Below, piece by piece: positions 1 to 12,012 of a stretch of DNA of 64,000 nt. The notes beneath the pieces are model-generated. The model was not told where the DNA came from. It was given only the letters and a program-made list of their open reading frames with translations, and made no database searches. Origin of the DNA: Rhinolophus ferrumequinum (lineage: Eukaryota > Chordata > Mammalia > Chiroptera > Rhinolophidae). The first letter of the stretch is position 1. The number at the start of each line of letters is the position of its first letter. The position numbers and the translations under genes were made by a program. The stretch lies in NCBI RefSeq assembly GCF_004115265.2, contig NC_046293.1:25864173-25928172 (forward strand), written 5' to 3'.

Positions 1-167
1 GGGGGGTGGTGAGAATTAATTCATGTGACGTCATCTGGATTTGTTAACTGATGCATATCCAGAAGAGAAAAAAACTATCCTCATGACAGGAGGCAGTGGT
101 GTTGAAACTGGGTGGTGCTCCCACTGACGTTACACCCTCTTATCCTCCCACAGGAACTGGGAGAGCA

Positions 168-1451
168 AGAGGTATGTCCCTAACTCCCTGATTGTTTGCA
201 TTCAAAGAGATGGCTCTCAGGTCCTTGAAGAAATTTTCATAACCTTCTTATATCAGTGTCTCACAGCTGTGTTTGTGCCGACATGTGGCGGTGTCTTGCT
301 GAGTCGCCTTCATTATTGTTGTTGCATGTTTTTGTGTGCCATCATGAGAATGTCTGCGCTTGAATTAGAGCAACGGACAAACATTAAATTTCTTGTTAAA
401 CTTGGCAAGAAAGGAAGTGAAATCAGGGACATATTAGTCTGAGTTTATGGGGATAGTGCCATGAAGAAAAGCAGTGTGCAAATGGATTAAATGTTTTTCT
501 GAGGGGAGAGAACGTGTCACTGATGAAGAGAGGCCAGGGTGGACAGTAATGAGCAGAATTGATGAAAACATTGCAAATATTCATTGAATTGTGCATCAAA
601 ATCATCGGCAGACTGTGAAAAGCACAGCAGACCAAGTAAACATTGATAGAGAAACAGCTAGAAAAATCTTAACTGAAAATCTTGGCATGAGATATGCGTG
701 TGCAAAATGATCCTGAAGGATGCTCACCAATGAACAAAAACAAAGGAGAGTCGAAGTTTGCCAAGACCTTTAGGAAAGGCAAGACAATGTGTTGGGCTGT
801 GTTATAACTGGTGATGAAATATTAGTGTATCAATATGACCCTGAAGCAAAGTGTCAAAATGCGCAGTGGAAGTCAGCCAATTCTCCACAACCACAAAAAT
901 TCCGTCAGTCCAAATCAAGAGTCAAAACGATGTTGCTAACCTTTTTGATATCAGAAGGATTATTCATTATTAATCTGTACCAACTGGACAAACAGTTAAC
1001 CAAGTTTACTATTTGGAAGTGCTGAAAAAGCTGCGTGAAAAAGATGAAAATGACAACAATTCATGGCTCTTGCATCACAGCTATGCACCAGCTCACACGG
1101 CACTGTCTGTGAGGGAGTTTTTAGCCAGTAAACAAATAACTGTATTGGAGCGCTCTCCCTACTCACCTGATCTGGCCCCCAATGACTTCTTTCTTTACCT
1201 GAAGGTAAAAGAAATATTGAAAGGAAGACATTTTGATGACATTCAGGACATCAAGGATAATACGATGACAGCTCTGATGGCCATTCCATAAAAAGAGTTC
1301 CAAAATTGCTTTGAAGCGTGGATTAGGCGCTGGTATTGGTGCATAGTTTCCCAAGGGGAATATTTTGCAGGTGACCGTAGTGATATTCAGCAATGAGGTA
1401 TGTAGAACTTTTTCTAGGGTGAGTTTGCGAACATAATTGTCAGAACTTGTA
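168..1451 (+). mobile_element. Mariner DNA transposon, near full length, decayed
   Basis: The size (about 1.28 kb) and layout fit a complete Tc1/mariner element. The right end (about 1421-1451) reads as a mariner inverted repeat. The left end near 168-200 is a poor match to its reverse complement, so the exact start is approximate. Between them lies a broken transposase frame. The family looks like the mariner type whose protein begins MSALELEQRTNIKFL, which I associate with bats and ruminants; that assignment is from memory. Confidence 0.85.
350..1396 (+). pseudogene. Mariner transposase pseudogene
   Basis: Reading from the ATG at 350 gives MSALELEQRTNIKFLVKLGK, the start of a mariner helix-turn-helix domain, soon interrupted by an in-frame stop. 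Later pieces appear in shifted frames: VITGDE at about 800-830, FRQSKSRVKTMLLTF at 900-945, then APAHTALSVREFLASKQI and YSPDLAPNDFFL at 1088-1196, ending at DIQQ-stop (1382-1396). Of the DD34D catalytic triad, the first Asp (GDE) and third Asp (SPD) survive. The second, normally HHDNAPAH, is HHSYAPAH here, so it is lost. No active protein can be made. Confidence 0.85.
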
Positions 1452-2722
1452 TATCTCAACTGTTTATGATTAGTCTCCCATCCACATGTTTGTAAGCTCC
1501 ATGAGTTAAGAATATCGCTTGTCTTGGTCACTGATATATCCCATGTACCTAAACTAACTTCTGATTCATTGTAGGTTATCAATAAATATATGTTGGGTTG
1601 ATATATAAATGAATGTGTAAAAATAAATGAAAGTACTTAAAAAGTAATACCATATGTACAATACATGTATAACTACCTTCATATATTATAACATAAAATA
1701 ACCCAGTTCTATTGTCTGATTTGGTTTTTGAACTCCAAAAGGACAAGCATTCTATTTCCGTTGGTATTCTGTATCCAATGTGTTGGGCAGTGTCTCAATA
1801 GTCCTATCTACTGGGGGAAATAGACAAGAAAACAAACAATTATGCTTCTTGTGAACTAAGAAATAAACTCTAGGTAATTCCAAGTTCTAGTCCCAAATCA
1901 CAACCAACTTATCTTTAAATTGCCTTAGAAGAACAGGGGAAAATGAAGAATGGTGGTTATTATTTTTAAGTGGGAGCTGTTTTTTTGTTTGTATATTTGT
2001 TTTAAGTTATATGTGCCATTGTCTCTCTTTCTTCCACCACAGTGACTCTTCTTTCTCTTTTGCATTTGCTTTTTATTACATGGGCCATCCATATTTTGGT
2101 TGAATATGTTGACTATGTTTTATTTATTTATTTTTTTGTGCATTAAACTTAAACTCAGCATTTTCTTTTATAGGAAGAAAAATTATAGCCAAAGGTGAAG
2201 CACGACAGACCAAACAAGAAAGTCTTTAGATTGCCCCAGTATTGATACAACCAGAGAATCTCTGATTTTGCTTGTTTTATATGCGGGAATTTCATACATA
2301 ATTTCATTTAAAAAAAAAAATTGAACCCATCAAATATTTGGAAGATATTCACCTGGTATATTTCATTCATTCATTCATTCCTTTTAATTTTTTTTTAAGA
2401 TGGGAAACAACTCAAGATAAGGAAATTGGATTGCATGGGGGGTAATATCTTCAAGTTATTGTCAGAACTTCTAAATTCAAAGTCCATGTTATATCTAATA
2501 AATGTATCATGTTGTCCTGTTGCTCCTTATTCTATCACTGATTGACTGAGTGACTTTAGCTGTGTTGTTTAATTTTTCTCTTCTTGTTTCCTCACCAGTG
2601 AAATGATGACGGGTCTTAAATCTCTGTTGGGATCCTTGGATGGTGAATAGGAGGGGTACAGGAAACGAAAATATTAGATTCCTGGTGGTGTGTGATCTGA
2701 ACTAAGTCAGTATGAATTAATC
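1452..2722. other. Intergenic, no gene seen
   Basis: AT-rich intergenic sequence with a short CATT tandem at about 2361-2382. I see no exon, RNA gene or clearly classifiable repeat. Confidence 0.5.
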
Positions 2723-2733
2723 AAAAAGATTTA

Positions 2734-4242
2734 TGTCCTCTGCCCATTTTTTGATTGGATTGTTTATTTTTTTTGTTATTGAGTTGTATGTGTTTCTTAT
2801 ATATTTTGGATATAATCCCCTTATTGGATATATCATTTGTGAATATAGTCCCACATCCAATGGGCTGCCGTTTGGTTTTGTTGAGGTGTCTTTCACTGCA
2901 CAGAAGCTTTTTAATTTGACTTGGTCTCATTTGTTTGCTTTTGCATTTGTTTACCTTGCTCAAGGGGACATATCCAAAAAAGTATTACTCAGAATGATGC
3001 TTATTTCCTGTGTGTGTGTTTTTTTTTAGAAGTTTTATGGCTTCAGGCCTTACATTTAAGTCTTTAGACCCATTTTGAGTTTATTTTTGTATATGGTATA
3101 AGACAGTGGTCCACTTTCATTTTTTTGCATGTTCTTGTATCTATCCAGTTTCCCAACACGACTTGTTGAAGAGATTGTTGTTACTCCAGTGTATATTTTT
3201 ACCTCTTCTGTCATAGATTAGTGACCATATAAGCAAGGGTTTATTTCTGGGCTCTCTTTCTATTCCATTGATCTATGTGTCCGTTTTTGTGCCAGTCCAG
3301 TACTGTTTTTATTATTATAGTGTTGTAGTATAGTCTGAGATCAGGGACCATGCTACCTCCTCCAAAGAAGACATACAGATAGCCAACAGACATGAAAAGG
3401 TGCTCAACATCACTAATCATCAGAAAAATGCAAATGAAAACCACAACAAGATACCACCTCACACTAGTCAGAATGGCTATTATCAAAAAGTCAAAAAGCA
3501 AATGTGTTGGCAAGGCTGTGGAGAAAAGGGAACCCTTGTGCACTGTTGGTGGGCCTGCGAACTGGTACAGCCTCTATGAAAAACAGTATGGAGGTTCCTC
3601 AAAAAAGCTAAAAATAGTTATACCATCTGACCCAGCAGTTCCACTTCTGGGTATTTATCCAAAGAACACAAAAACACTAATTTGCAAAGGTCTGTACACA
3701 CCTATATTCATTGCGGCATTATTTACAATAGCCAAGATATGGAAGCAACCTAGGTGTCCATGGATAGATGAATGGATAAAGGAGATGTGGTATATATACA
3801 CAAGAGAATATTACACATCAATAAAAAAGAAGGAAATCTTGCCATTTGCAAAAACATGTATATATCTAGAGGGTATTATGCTGAGTGAAAGAAGTCAGGC
3901 AGAAAAAGACAAACACTGTATGGTTTCACTTATATGTGGAATATAAAAACAAATCTAAAGAAACAAACAAAACAAAAACAGAACTCATAGAAACAGAGAC
4001 CAAAGGAAGAAAGTAGGAGGACGGGTGTAAAGGGGAAGAGGAATATAGTCAATAATATTGGGATAAGTCTCACACAGTAACAGATGATTATGAGAATTAG
4101 TGGGGTGATCACTTTGTAAGGTATAAAAGTGTCAAATCACTATATTGTACACCTGAAGTTAACATAACCAATATAAGATTGTATATCAACTCTACTTTAA
4201 ACAAAATAATAATAATTAATTAATTAAAAACGAAAGAAAGAA
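2734..4242 (+). mobile_element. LINE-1, 5'-truncated, with 5' inversion (twin priming)
   Basis: Positions 2734 to about 3355 are L1 ORF2 in antisense. From about 3357 to 4242 the sequence is ORF2 plus 3' UTR in sense, ending in an A-rich tail. The two arms are adjacent in a normal L1: the left arm's outer end stops at the GGGCAGAGGACATAAA region and the sense arm starts at CCAAAGAAGACATACAGA, about ten bases further on. The 11-bp direct repeat aaaaagattta flanks the whole structure (2723-2733 and 4243-4253), so this is one insertion. The 3' end differs from the younger L1s elsewhere in the window, so an older subfamily is likely. Confidence 0.9.
3392..3946 (+). pseudogene. L1 ORF2 C-terminal fragment
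   Basis: An open stretch of about 184 codons. After a frame change near its start it reads the distal part of L1 ORF2p: [10 protein letters not shown], then [42 protein letters not shown], and a final LICGI. This is the region after the reverse transcriptase domain. The endonuclease and RT parts are absent or inverted upstream, so it is a dead fragment. The family assignment is secure because the same C-terminal block recurs on the minus strand at 63405-63878. Confidence 0.85.
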
Positions 4243-4554
4243 AAAAAGATTTAGCAAAATCAGGCGAGAGTGAATGAGGTGATAGTGCCATCTGCTGCTT
4301 TGTATTAGAAATTTCAAGGCAAGTTAGAAGAAGTTAACCTATACTCACAAGAGAGTAAAAAAATTAAAGAGTTTCTGCAGCCTGGACCTGAATTACAATA
4401 ACAATGTGATTTTTGCTCTACTTAAAGGCATCTCTATTTCTTCATTCCTAAGGAATTGTGGTTGTTAGGAGTTACCTTCTATTATGAGCAGCCATTGGAT
4501 TCCTTCAATAATTAGCACATATGTTTATTTAATTTTTAATTTCTGCCACCTTAG

Positions 4555-4632
4555 CATAAATTCCAGAGGGCAGGGAACTTTGTTTTGTTCACTACTAATT
4601 CCCAGCATCAAGAGTAGTGCTTGCCCATTTTA
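4555..4632 (+). repeat. L2 3'-end fragment
   Basis: Contains the L2 3' motif 'ccagagggcagggaactttg' followed by 'gttcactactaattcccagc' and an 'aaatgaatgaataaa' tail. Confidence 0.7.
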
Positions 4633-4689
4633 AATGAATGAATAAAATAGCATATATGTAGCTGTTTTTAATTTGTTTATTTTCTTTCT

Positions 4690-4805
4690 CCACACTAGAG
4701 TATAAGAACCACGAGAATAGGCCTTATGTATATTCATTATTGTCCACCCTGTTAGCACTAAAGAGAAAAACCATACAAGAGAGAGTTGTTAAATGAATGA
4801 ATGAA
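4690..4805 (+). repeat. L2 3'-end fragment (second)
   Basis: Degenerate copy of the same L2 tail: 'agtataagaaccacgagaat' at the start and 'ttgttaaatgaatgaatgaa' at the end, in the same orientation as the preceding fragment. Confidence 0.55.
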
Positions 4806-4930
4806 CAAGAATAAAAAAAGGTGAAAATTTTTCTAATGCACGTCTCTTCGTCAAAGTAAATTAGAATAATTTGGAGATATCAAAATATCCTGATACTATT
4901 ATTTTGGTATTTAAATTACTAATGTATATA

Positions 4931-7922
4931 CAATAATGCATCACTTAACAACAGGGATACGTTCTGAGAAATGCTTCATTAGGCAATTTCTTCATTATGT
5001 GAACATTATAAAGTGCGCTGACACAACCCTAGCTGGTACAGCCTACTACACACCTAGGCTACCTGTTGCTCCTGGGCTACAAACCTGTACAGCATGTTAC
5101 TGTACTGAATACTGTAGGCAAGTGTAACACAATGGTTAGACTTTGTGTATCTGAATATATCTGAAAATAGAAAAGGTACAGTAGAAATATGGTATAAAAG
5201 ATTTTAAAGAAATGGTATATCTGCATGTATATGGCACTTGCCCTGAATGGAGGTTGCAGGATTGGAGGTTGCTCTGGGTGGGTGAGTGAGTGAGCAGTGA
5301 GTGAACGTGAAGGCCGAGGCCATTACTGTACACTACTTTATATAAACACTGTACACTGAGGCTACACTGCATTTATTAAAAATATTTTTCTTTCTTCAAT
5401 AATAAATTAACTTTACTTACTATAAAATGTTATTTTAGAAAGTTTTTAATTGTTTTAACTTTTTGACTTTTGTGATGATGACACTTAGCTTAAAACACAA
5501 ACACATTGTGCACTATATAAAAATATTTTCTCTCGTTATATCCTTATTATATGAGCTTTTTTCTATTTTTAATTTTTAAAAATTTTTCACCTTTTAAACT
5601 TTTTTGTTAAAACCTAAGACACAAACACACACATTAACCTCGCCCTACACAGGTTCAGGATCATCAATATCACTGTCTTCCATCTCTACATCTTGTCTGT
5701 CCCAGTAGGTCTTCAGGAGCAGTAACACACATGGAGCTGTCATCTCCTATAACAATACCTCCTTCTGAAATACATCTTGAAGGACCTGCCTGAGGCTCTT
5801 CTGAAGAGGTGTCACTCTTTTCAAAAATATTTCCAGTGGTTTGCTTCTTTTTTTTTTTTTTCCATCTTAGATTTGCTTGTAACAGATAATACACCATGAA
5901 CAATGCTCTCTAGTAATGAAAACCTTTTGGAGTTAGGGTATATGTTTTCAAACTTTTTAAGAAGTTTGTTGGAGTCTGCAAAAGCTTCTGTTAAACACTT
6001 CACTCTGAATTTTTTGGAGGATTTTTCTCCTGTGGTTTCCTTTTCTCTTTCCTCTTCAGCCATGCATTCCTGTTCCAGTTCTAACAACTCCTTATTAGAC
6101 AATGTCTCAGGAACCATGTCCAGCTCCTCAGTGTCATTCTCATCCACATCCAGGTTAAAATCATTTACCATTTCAATCAGTTGCAGCCTTGTTGATCTTT
6201 GCAGTTTCCTCATCTTTGGCAAATTCTTTGAAGTCATGGAGGAATCGCTTGAGTATCTTTGTATCTTTTTCCAGATGCCATTTATACAGTCCATGGTGAC
6301 ATCACCTCAAGCCTACGCAAGGTTTTTGATGCAGTCATAGATATGATCTTTCCAGAATTGCATCAGTATCTTCCTCAGTTGCAGCAATAGACTGGGCAAA
6401 GTTCTTCCTCAAGTAGTAGACCTTAAAAGTTGCCAAAATTCCTTGATACATTGGTTGGATCAAAGAGGTGGTGTTTAGAGGGAGAAACACTACTTTGATA
6501 TTGTGAAAAAAATCACCAATAAAAGGAAGATTACAGGAGCATTATCAATAATAAGCAAAATCTTAAAAAGCATGCTATTCTACAAACCACTTCATTTTGC
6601 TGGCATAGCAATTCAAGAGGGCATCTTGGAAAAAGAGCTGGGCCATCCACAGCTTCTTATCGCTCCTGGAGTACACTGGCAGTGTGTGCTTATTAATAGG
6701 TTTGAAGACCCTGGGTTCTCACTGTGCTAGATCACAAAGGTTTCAATTTGTAGTCTGCAACATTGTCCCCAAGCAAGACTGTTATCCTGTCCTTATAAAC
6801 CTTGAAACCTGGCATTTAGTTGGCTTTCTTATGGATGAAAGTTCTTTCAGACATCTGTTTCCAGGATAGGGAAGTTTCATCCATATTGAATATTTGATCT
6901 GGCAAGTACTTTTCTTCCACAATCAGTGTGTCTAGAGTTTGTAAAAATTTTTCAGCTGCCTTCACATCATAACTAGAGACTCACCCCTCACTTTCACATT
7001 ATGTAATAAATAATAATTTTTGAATCATTTAAATCATCCAGAGCTAGCAGGAAATTCAACATTGTAGTTGGATCAAGACTTTCATTTCAATGTCACAAAC
7101 AACTTTTTGCTTTGGCAGTCATCATCATGGTGCTGAGAGGGATACACTTCTGTGTCTGTTCTTCAATCCAGGTCATTAGAAGTTTCTAATGAGGATCTGA
7201 TGAGGATCTGATATTAGCCATTCTCATTTCTTTTTCGTTTTGTTGCTTCCAAAGAAGCTGATCCTTTGACAACTTCTGTCATTTTGTTCTTATTCTTCAA
7301 GACTATAGCTACAGTGGGATGGGGCATGCCTGACTGGTCAACAATAACCATCACTGATTTTTTTATCTTTATAGTTCTTAATCACTTGTAATTTTGTTTC
7401 CAGGTCAATTGCTTGATGTGACCTCTTACAAAACAGTGGATTTTGTATGTTTAGGGGCCATGATGAACAAAACAACATGAGATTAATTCAAGCACAAACG
7501 AAAATGATGCAATCAAAAGACAAGGTAAACACAAGATGTACGAGCCTGCTGCCAGTGTAATGTGGCCCACAGTTTTACAGCAAACTCTTTTTTTTTATAA
7601 GTAGACATAGTTCACCCTAAAATAATTATAAAAATACAGTATAGTAAATGCATTAATCAGTAACAGAGTCATTTATTATCATTATCAAGTATTATGTACT
7701 GTACATAACTGTATGTGCCAAACTTTTGTACAACTGGCAGCGCAGTAGGTTTATTTACACCAGCACCACCACAAACATGTGAGTAATGCCTTGTGCTACA
7801 ACTTTACAATGGCTATGATGTCACTAGGTGATAGGAGTTTTCAGCTTATTATAATCTTACGGGATCACCATGGTATATGTGGTTCGTGGTTGACTGAAAC
7901 ATTGTTATGCCACTCATGACTA
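4931..7922 (-). mobile_element. Tigger (pogo-type) DNA transposon, nearly complete
   Basis: Both ends are readable: left 'caataatgcatcacttaaca', right '...ccactcatgacta'. They form the Tigger1/2 terminal inverted repeat and are flanked by the TA target duplication (4929-4930 and 7923-7924). The interior is a degenerate Tigger transposase gene on the minus strand, with its untranslated parts on either side. At about 2.99 kb it is longer than Tigger1 (about 2.4 kb by memory), so it may be Tigger2-like or contain small insertions, for example the duplicated 'gatgaggatctga' near 7190-7210. Being pan-eutherian, the family implies an old insertion. Confidence 0.88.
5640..7461 (-). pseudogene. Tigger transposase pseudogene
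   Basis: On the minus strand the protein starts near 7461 (MAPKHTKS, then stops). The best open piece is 6294-5821: MDCINGIWKK, then NKELLELEQECMAEEEREKE, then LTEAFADSNKLLKKFENIYP. This is the C-terminal region of Tigger transposases after the DDE core. Below it, 5640-5800 encodes the terminal EEPQAGPS and DDSSMCVTAPEDL segments and an acidic tail. Stops and frameshifts are spread over the N-terminal CENP-B-like DNA-binding part and the catalytic core, so it is inactive. Confidence 0.85.
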
Positions 7923-7924
7923 TA

Positions 7925-9002
7925 ATCAGGTATTTTAAAATTATATATTAGGCATCCTACATCATTTCTAAAGCATAACACACATGCTTAATGAAATGGG
8001 AACAATATTTAGAAAAAGTTGCTTATTTAATTTTTAAAAAATGTTTGGAGTTTGTTGTAAATAAATAAAAGATTTGGTGTTATATAAGCATGCCTCAGAA
8101 AAGAGCTTAGCAAAGGCAGATGATTTGATGTTTATGAATATATTGAGATAGATTCCTGCTGTCAGTCTTATAGGATGCTTTATTGAACTTAAATTATTTA
8201 TGTTATTATTGGATTTATTATTCTCTAAGAATAGAATTATCTGTCAGCTGTGCTCTTAACAGAGTAAAAGAACTGGGGAAGAGCTGAAGTACATGACCAT
8301 TTACTGGAGTATAACATGGACCATTTAGCTTGAATGTGTTCTAACCAAGGACCAATTTAATAATTTTCAAGTCCACTTAGATTTTCATATGGCCCAGATA
8401 TAAATCAAATGGCTAAAACTCCTAGTTAGAATTCAGAATTTCCCAATGTGCAAATGCTTATAACTGCTTAATCCTCCCTCATTTTAAACATTTGGAGATA
8501 CTAAGATATAAAGTTCAGATATTTTTAATTTGCTCAGTTTGCTTGCTCAGATTTAAAAATTTGAACAATAAAATCAGGAAAACATACATGCCCTGTTCAT
8601 GTTTCCAAATCAGAACAGCCTAAGTCTGTGAAATACTCTAAGGTAATCCAATATTTGAAATAATATTCAGTTATGTACTGTCTAATCCAATACTAAACTA
8701 AATACCTTGCAGAGCCCTAATAAACTCAGAAAACCTCTATCTAAGAAACTGAAAAAATATTGAATGATACTTTCTATGTTAAGGAAAGAAGCGCCAAGTC
8801 AGGGTGCCTTCCACAGCACACTATTTCAACAACGACAAAAGAATTCCAAGCAATGTTTACAAATACAATTAAACTTAAGAAGATCACTGAGTTATTTAGT
8901 CAATTTTCTGTAAAAGGTTAAGAACCTATTGTCAAAAACAGAAACACTTGTGGGACCTTATAAGACAGGGGAAAAAAAATGAAGTAATAGCATAAATAGC
9001 TA
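7925..9002. other. Intergenic, no gene seen
   Basis: AT-rich intergenic DNA. I see no open exon with plausible splice sites and no repeat I can name. Confidence 0.45.
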
Positions 9003-9290
9003 ACATTTTTTGAACTCTTATCAAAAGCTAGGCACTATGTGAAGTAGTCTATAAACATTATGCCAGTAAATCCTCAAATATCTATTAGATATCAAATATC
9101 TATCTAAATATCTATTAGAACTACTAGATATGATATGAGGATCTATGAGTTACTAGTGTTATTCTTATTTTTCAATTAAGAAAATCAAGGTAATAAGATG
9201 TTAAGTAACTTGCCTTAGATAACAGAGAGCGTAATAGACTGAGATTTGAACTCAGGTAGTCCAAATTCAGAGTTCTGGTGCATTTCTTTA
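9003..9290 (-). repeat. MIR SINE with internal local duplication
   Basis: Reads as antisense MIR: 'aagtaacttgccttagataa' and 'agatttgaactcaggtagtc' near the right end. Between 9078 and 9130 short copies of 'tatctattagat / aaatatctatctaaatatc' have expanded inside the element. Confidence 0.7.
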
Positions 9291-9330
9291 ATGCGAAATG
9301 AACATGGCATAAGCAATACATTATTTACAT

Positions 9331-9515
9331 CAGGGATCAGCAAACTTTCTCTGCAAAGGATGAGGTAGCAAATAATTCAGACTTTATGGATCACTTATAA
9401 TCTCTGCTGCACATTTTCTTTTCAACAGCACATTAAAAATGTAAAAAACAGTCTTAGCTTTCAGGACATATATAAATAGGCTTCAGGCCAAAAGCTGTGG
9501 TTGTAGCCTTGATTT
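9331..9515 (+). repeat. hAT-Charlie non-autonomous element fragment
   Basis: Begins 'cagggatcagcaaactttct', the terminal inverted repeat type CAGGGGTCAGCAAAC. The right end is degenerate. Confidence 0.6.
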
Positions 9516-9574
9516 AAACAATAACAAGAATAAGAACATTTATGTGGTTAAGATCAACCAGCAGCATATAAACT

Positions 9575-9579
<5 letters not shown>

Positions 9580-9617
<38 letters not shown>
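9580..9617 (+). repeat. (GA)n microsatellite
   Basis: An uninterrupted run of about 19 GA units. Confidence 0.95.
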
Positions 9618-9619
<2 letters not shown>

Positions 9620-10079
9620 CCCAAAATAGATCAGATTAGGGCATCTGTCTCTGAGCCTAAGGTTTAGGAAGATAAGTCACCAATATCTGTAAGAATGGGA
9701 GACAGAAATAGGAAAGGTTACTGGACAATGACTCATAGGTACTGTCAGCTTGGCTAAAGAAGATAGTTCTGTCATCAAGTCTGAAATAGAAACTATACCA
9801 GACACAGAGGCAAGAAATTAATCTTCCACCCTTGGACTAGAATTTTTTCCAGGGATTTTTTTCAGCTGAGCATGTCTTTGTTCAGAGTTCTCAGTAGCTC
9901 CCACAGAAAGAGGAACTTAGATAACTGATTACGAAACCTTGTCTTGGACTTTTGCTTAAAGCTAAGATGAAGTAACAAGGACTGGATTTACCTTCCAATT
10001 GGACAGAAACAAAATCAAACAAAATATATAAAGCAAGAATTAAAAAACAAACACTAGATATAAAACAACAAAAGACAAT

Positions 10080-10805
10080 AATTCATGCAAATTAAAATGA
10101 CAATAGTACACCACTACATGCCTATCAGAATGGTTAAAATTACAAAACTGACCATACCAAGTGTAGACAAAGATGAGGTAGAATTGGAACATTTATGCAC
10201 TGCTGGTAGGAATGTAAAATGGTCAAACTTTGGAAAACAGTTTGGCATTTTCTTAAGTAGCTAAATGTACACCTACAGAATGATCTAGACATTACACTCT
10301 TAAATATTTACCCAAGAGAAGAAAAATCCTATGACGATACAAAGAGTTGTACGTGAATGTTCGTAGCAGCTTTATTTATAATGGCTCTTTTCAAGAACCC
10401 AAATCGTATCAACAGGTAAATGGATAAAAAAAAGTGTGGTATAAACATAACAATACTCAACATTTTAAAATAATGAGAAATTGATACAAATAACAAGATG
10501 GATGAATCTCAAAATAACTATGTTAAGTGAAAGAAACTAGATGAAAAGAAAAGAAAAAATGCATACTGTGTGATTTCATTCATATAAAATGCTACAAAAT
10601 GCAAACTGAAAGCAGATTGGTGGTTGTCTAGGGAGAAGGTACTGGGGAGAGGCATGATGAAACTTAAAGATGATGGATATGTTCGCTATCCTGATTGTGG
10701 TGAAAATTTGAAGAGAACATATGTGAAATCTTATTGATTGTACACTTTAAATATGTTCAGTTTATTATGTTAATTATACTTTAATACAGCTATTAATAAA
10801 AGAAA
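10080..10805 (+). mobile_element. Old L1 3' portion
   Basis: Sense L1 sequence from the distal ORF2 ('cactgctggtaggaatgtaa', 'tggaaaacagtttggcattt') through the 3' UTR ('tgattgtacactttaaatat') to an AT-rich end. Heavy divergence indicates an old L1M-type copy. It lies downstream of OLR1 and bounds that gene's possible 3' UTR. Confidence 0.8.
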
Positions 10806-10836
10806 ATATCTCTTGTCTTCCTACAGATGATACAAT

Positions 10837-10842
10837 TTTATT
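10837..10842 (-). terminator. OLR1: Candidate OLR1 poly(A) signal (distal)
   Basis: AATAAA on the minus strand, about 1.03 kb after the OLR1 stop codon and just before the old L1. Its use is unproven. Confidence 0.3.
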
Positions 10843-11294
10843 TTTTTTAAAAAATAAGATTGGTGCTAGATCATGTGAAACAAAATAGAAAGGCTTCCTT
10901 TGAAGGAAGGTAGAAAAGGGGTAGAAGCACTGAAAATAGAAGGAATATTCCTAATTCCATCTGTTTCTATCTAGCAATATTTCCATACCTGGCTCAGTTT
11001 GTTCTAGAATTGAGTGTAATTATTTTTTTGGTCCTGTATGTTTCTGCATTATAGCATAACATAACAAAATTGAGAAGAGGTCACCTATAAAAGGTATGTA
11101 CTTTAGGGGGAAAAAATCAACTATTTTTCCCTCTGAGCCATTCACCCCATGAATCTAACACTGTTTGGAAGAATTAAAGGTATTAAGCTGTCCTTTGTTA
11201 GAGAAAAGATGAATAACTCATTCAGGAACTGATACTTAATTATAGACTAATTCACTTCTTGAGACATCTCAATTGCCCCAAAATGTGAGGGTAT

Positions 11295-11327
<33 letters not shown>
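11295..11327 (+). repeat. (TG)n microsatellite
   Basis: About 16 TG units; it reads CA on the OLR1 sense strand. Confidence 0.9.
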
Positions 11328-11328
<1 letters not shown>

Positions 11329-11446
11329 TGTGTTACACGTGTAAAGGATGGAGTCTGGAGAGAGACAACAATTTCAAAGACTAACAATTGGTAGCTTTTA
11401 ACGTTGAGAATGCAAGTTTCTTGATTCCAGTATGAACTTTCCCTTT

Positions 11447-11452
11447 TTTATT
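11447..11452 (-). terminator. OLR1: Candidate OLR1 poly(A) signal (proximal)
   Basis: AATAAA on the minus strand, about 0.42 kb past the stop codon. It would give a shorter 3' UTR than in human. Confidence 0.35.
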
Positions 11453-11867
11453 TCTTCATGTGCTCTGTTTCCCATGCATGTTTCCCCTTTTTTGCCCTCT
11501 GCATGCAGTTGGGCAAGTTCTCTAGGTTCTATCTTCTATGCAGTTTTAAGGGAGTGAGGGGACTGAGGTAGAGAGGGTTCCCAATGCTTGGAGAGGAGCA
11601 AAATGTTGTAATTTAAAAGGGAAAAGGATCAAAGGCTGGCTGGGAAGCTTGGGACAAGCTAGGTGAAAAAATGTAAACAGACAGAATCAAAACTTTTGAC
11701 ATAACGGTGTCAGGCAGCTAGAACCCCAGTTTCTGCTAAGGAGTTCGCAGTCAGGTAATATCAGTTCTCAGGGCTCTCACAATTTGCACCTAAGTGAGGA
11801 AGAATAGCTTAAATTCCAGAAGAGAATTCAAAGATCGGCTCCTCTATTTTTCCCAGAGCAATCAAAT

Positions 11868-12012
11868 TCACTGTGCTCTCAGTAGAGTCGCCTTCTTTTG
11901 ACATATACTGAATGCATTCAAAATGCAGTTTTCGGCAAAAACAGCTCCCCTTTGTATATATGCACAGGTGCCTGAGGGATACTTCTGGAAAACAGCTCCC
12001 TGGAGTCTAAAC
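11868..12012 (-). CDS. OLR1: OLR1 coding exon 6
   Basis: Follows the acceptor ...ATGCAG. Encodes the last part of the lectin fold: [19 protein letters not shown], then [23 protein letters not shown] and a stop (TGA at 11870-11868). It holds the cysteines equivalent to human 243, 256 and 264. Human FRVRG is FRLQG here, so Arg231 becomes Gln. The tail has one residue more than human. Confidence 0.95.

Larger units (their letters stand above)
10843..11867 (-). other. OLR1: Probable OLR1 3' UTR region
   Basis: Follows the OLR1 stop codon on the minus strand. Human LOX-1 mRNA has a long 3' UTR, so much of this is probably transcribed. It holds a (TG)n run at 11295-11327 and two AATAAA candidates. 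No other gene is seen. Confidence 0.45.

Noticed and set aside
1163-1582. 139-codon minus-strand open frame
   Set aside because: It is the antisense of the mariner transposase region and shows no protein family of its own.
5903-6340. 145-codon plus-strand open frame, Ser-rich
   Set aside because: Shadow of the acidic C-terminal part of the Tigger transposase on the other strand.
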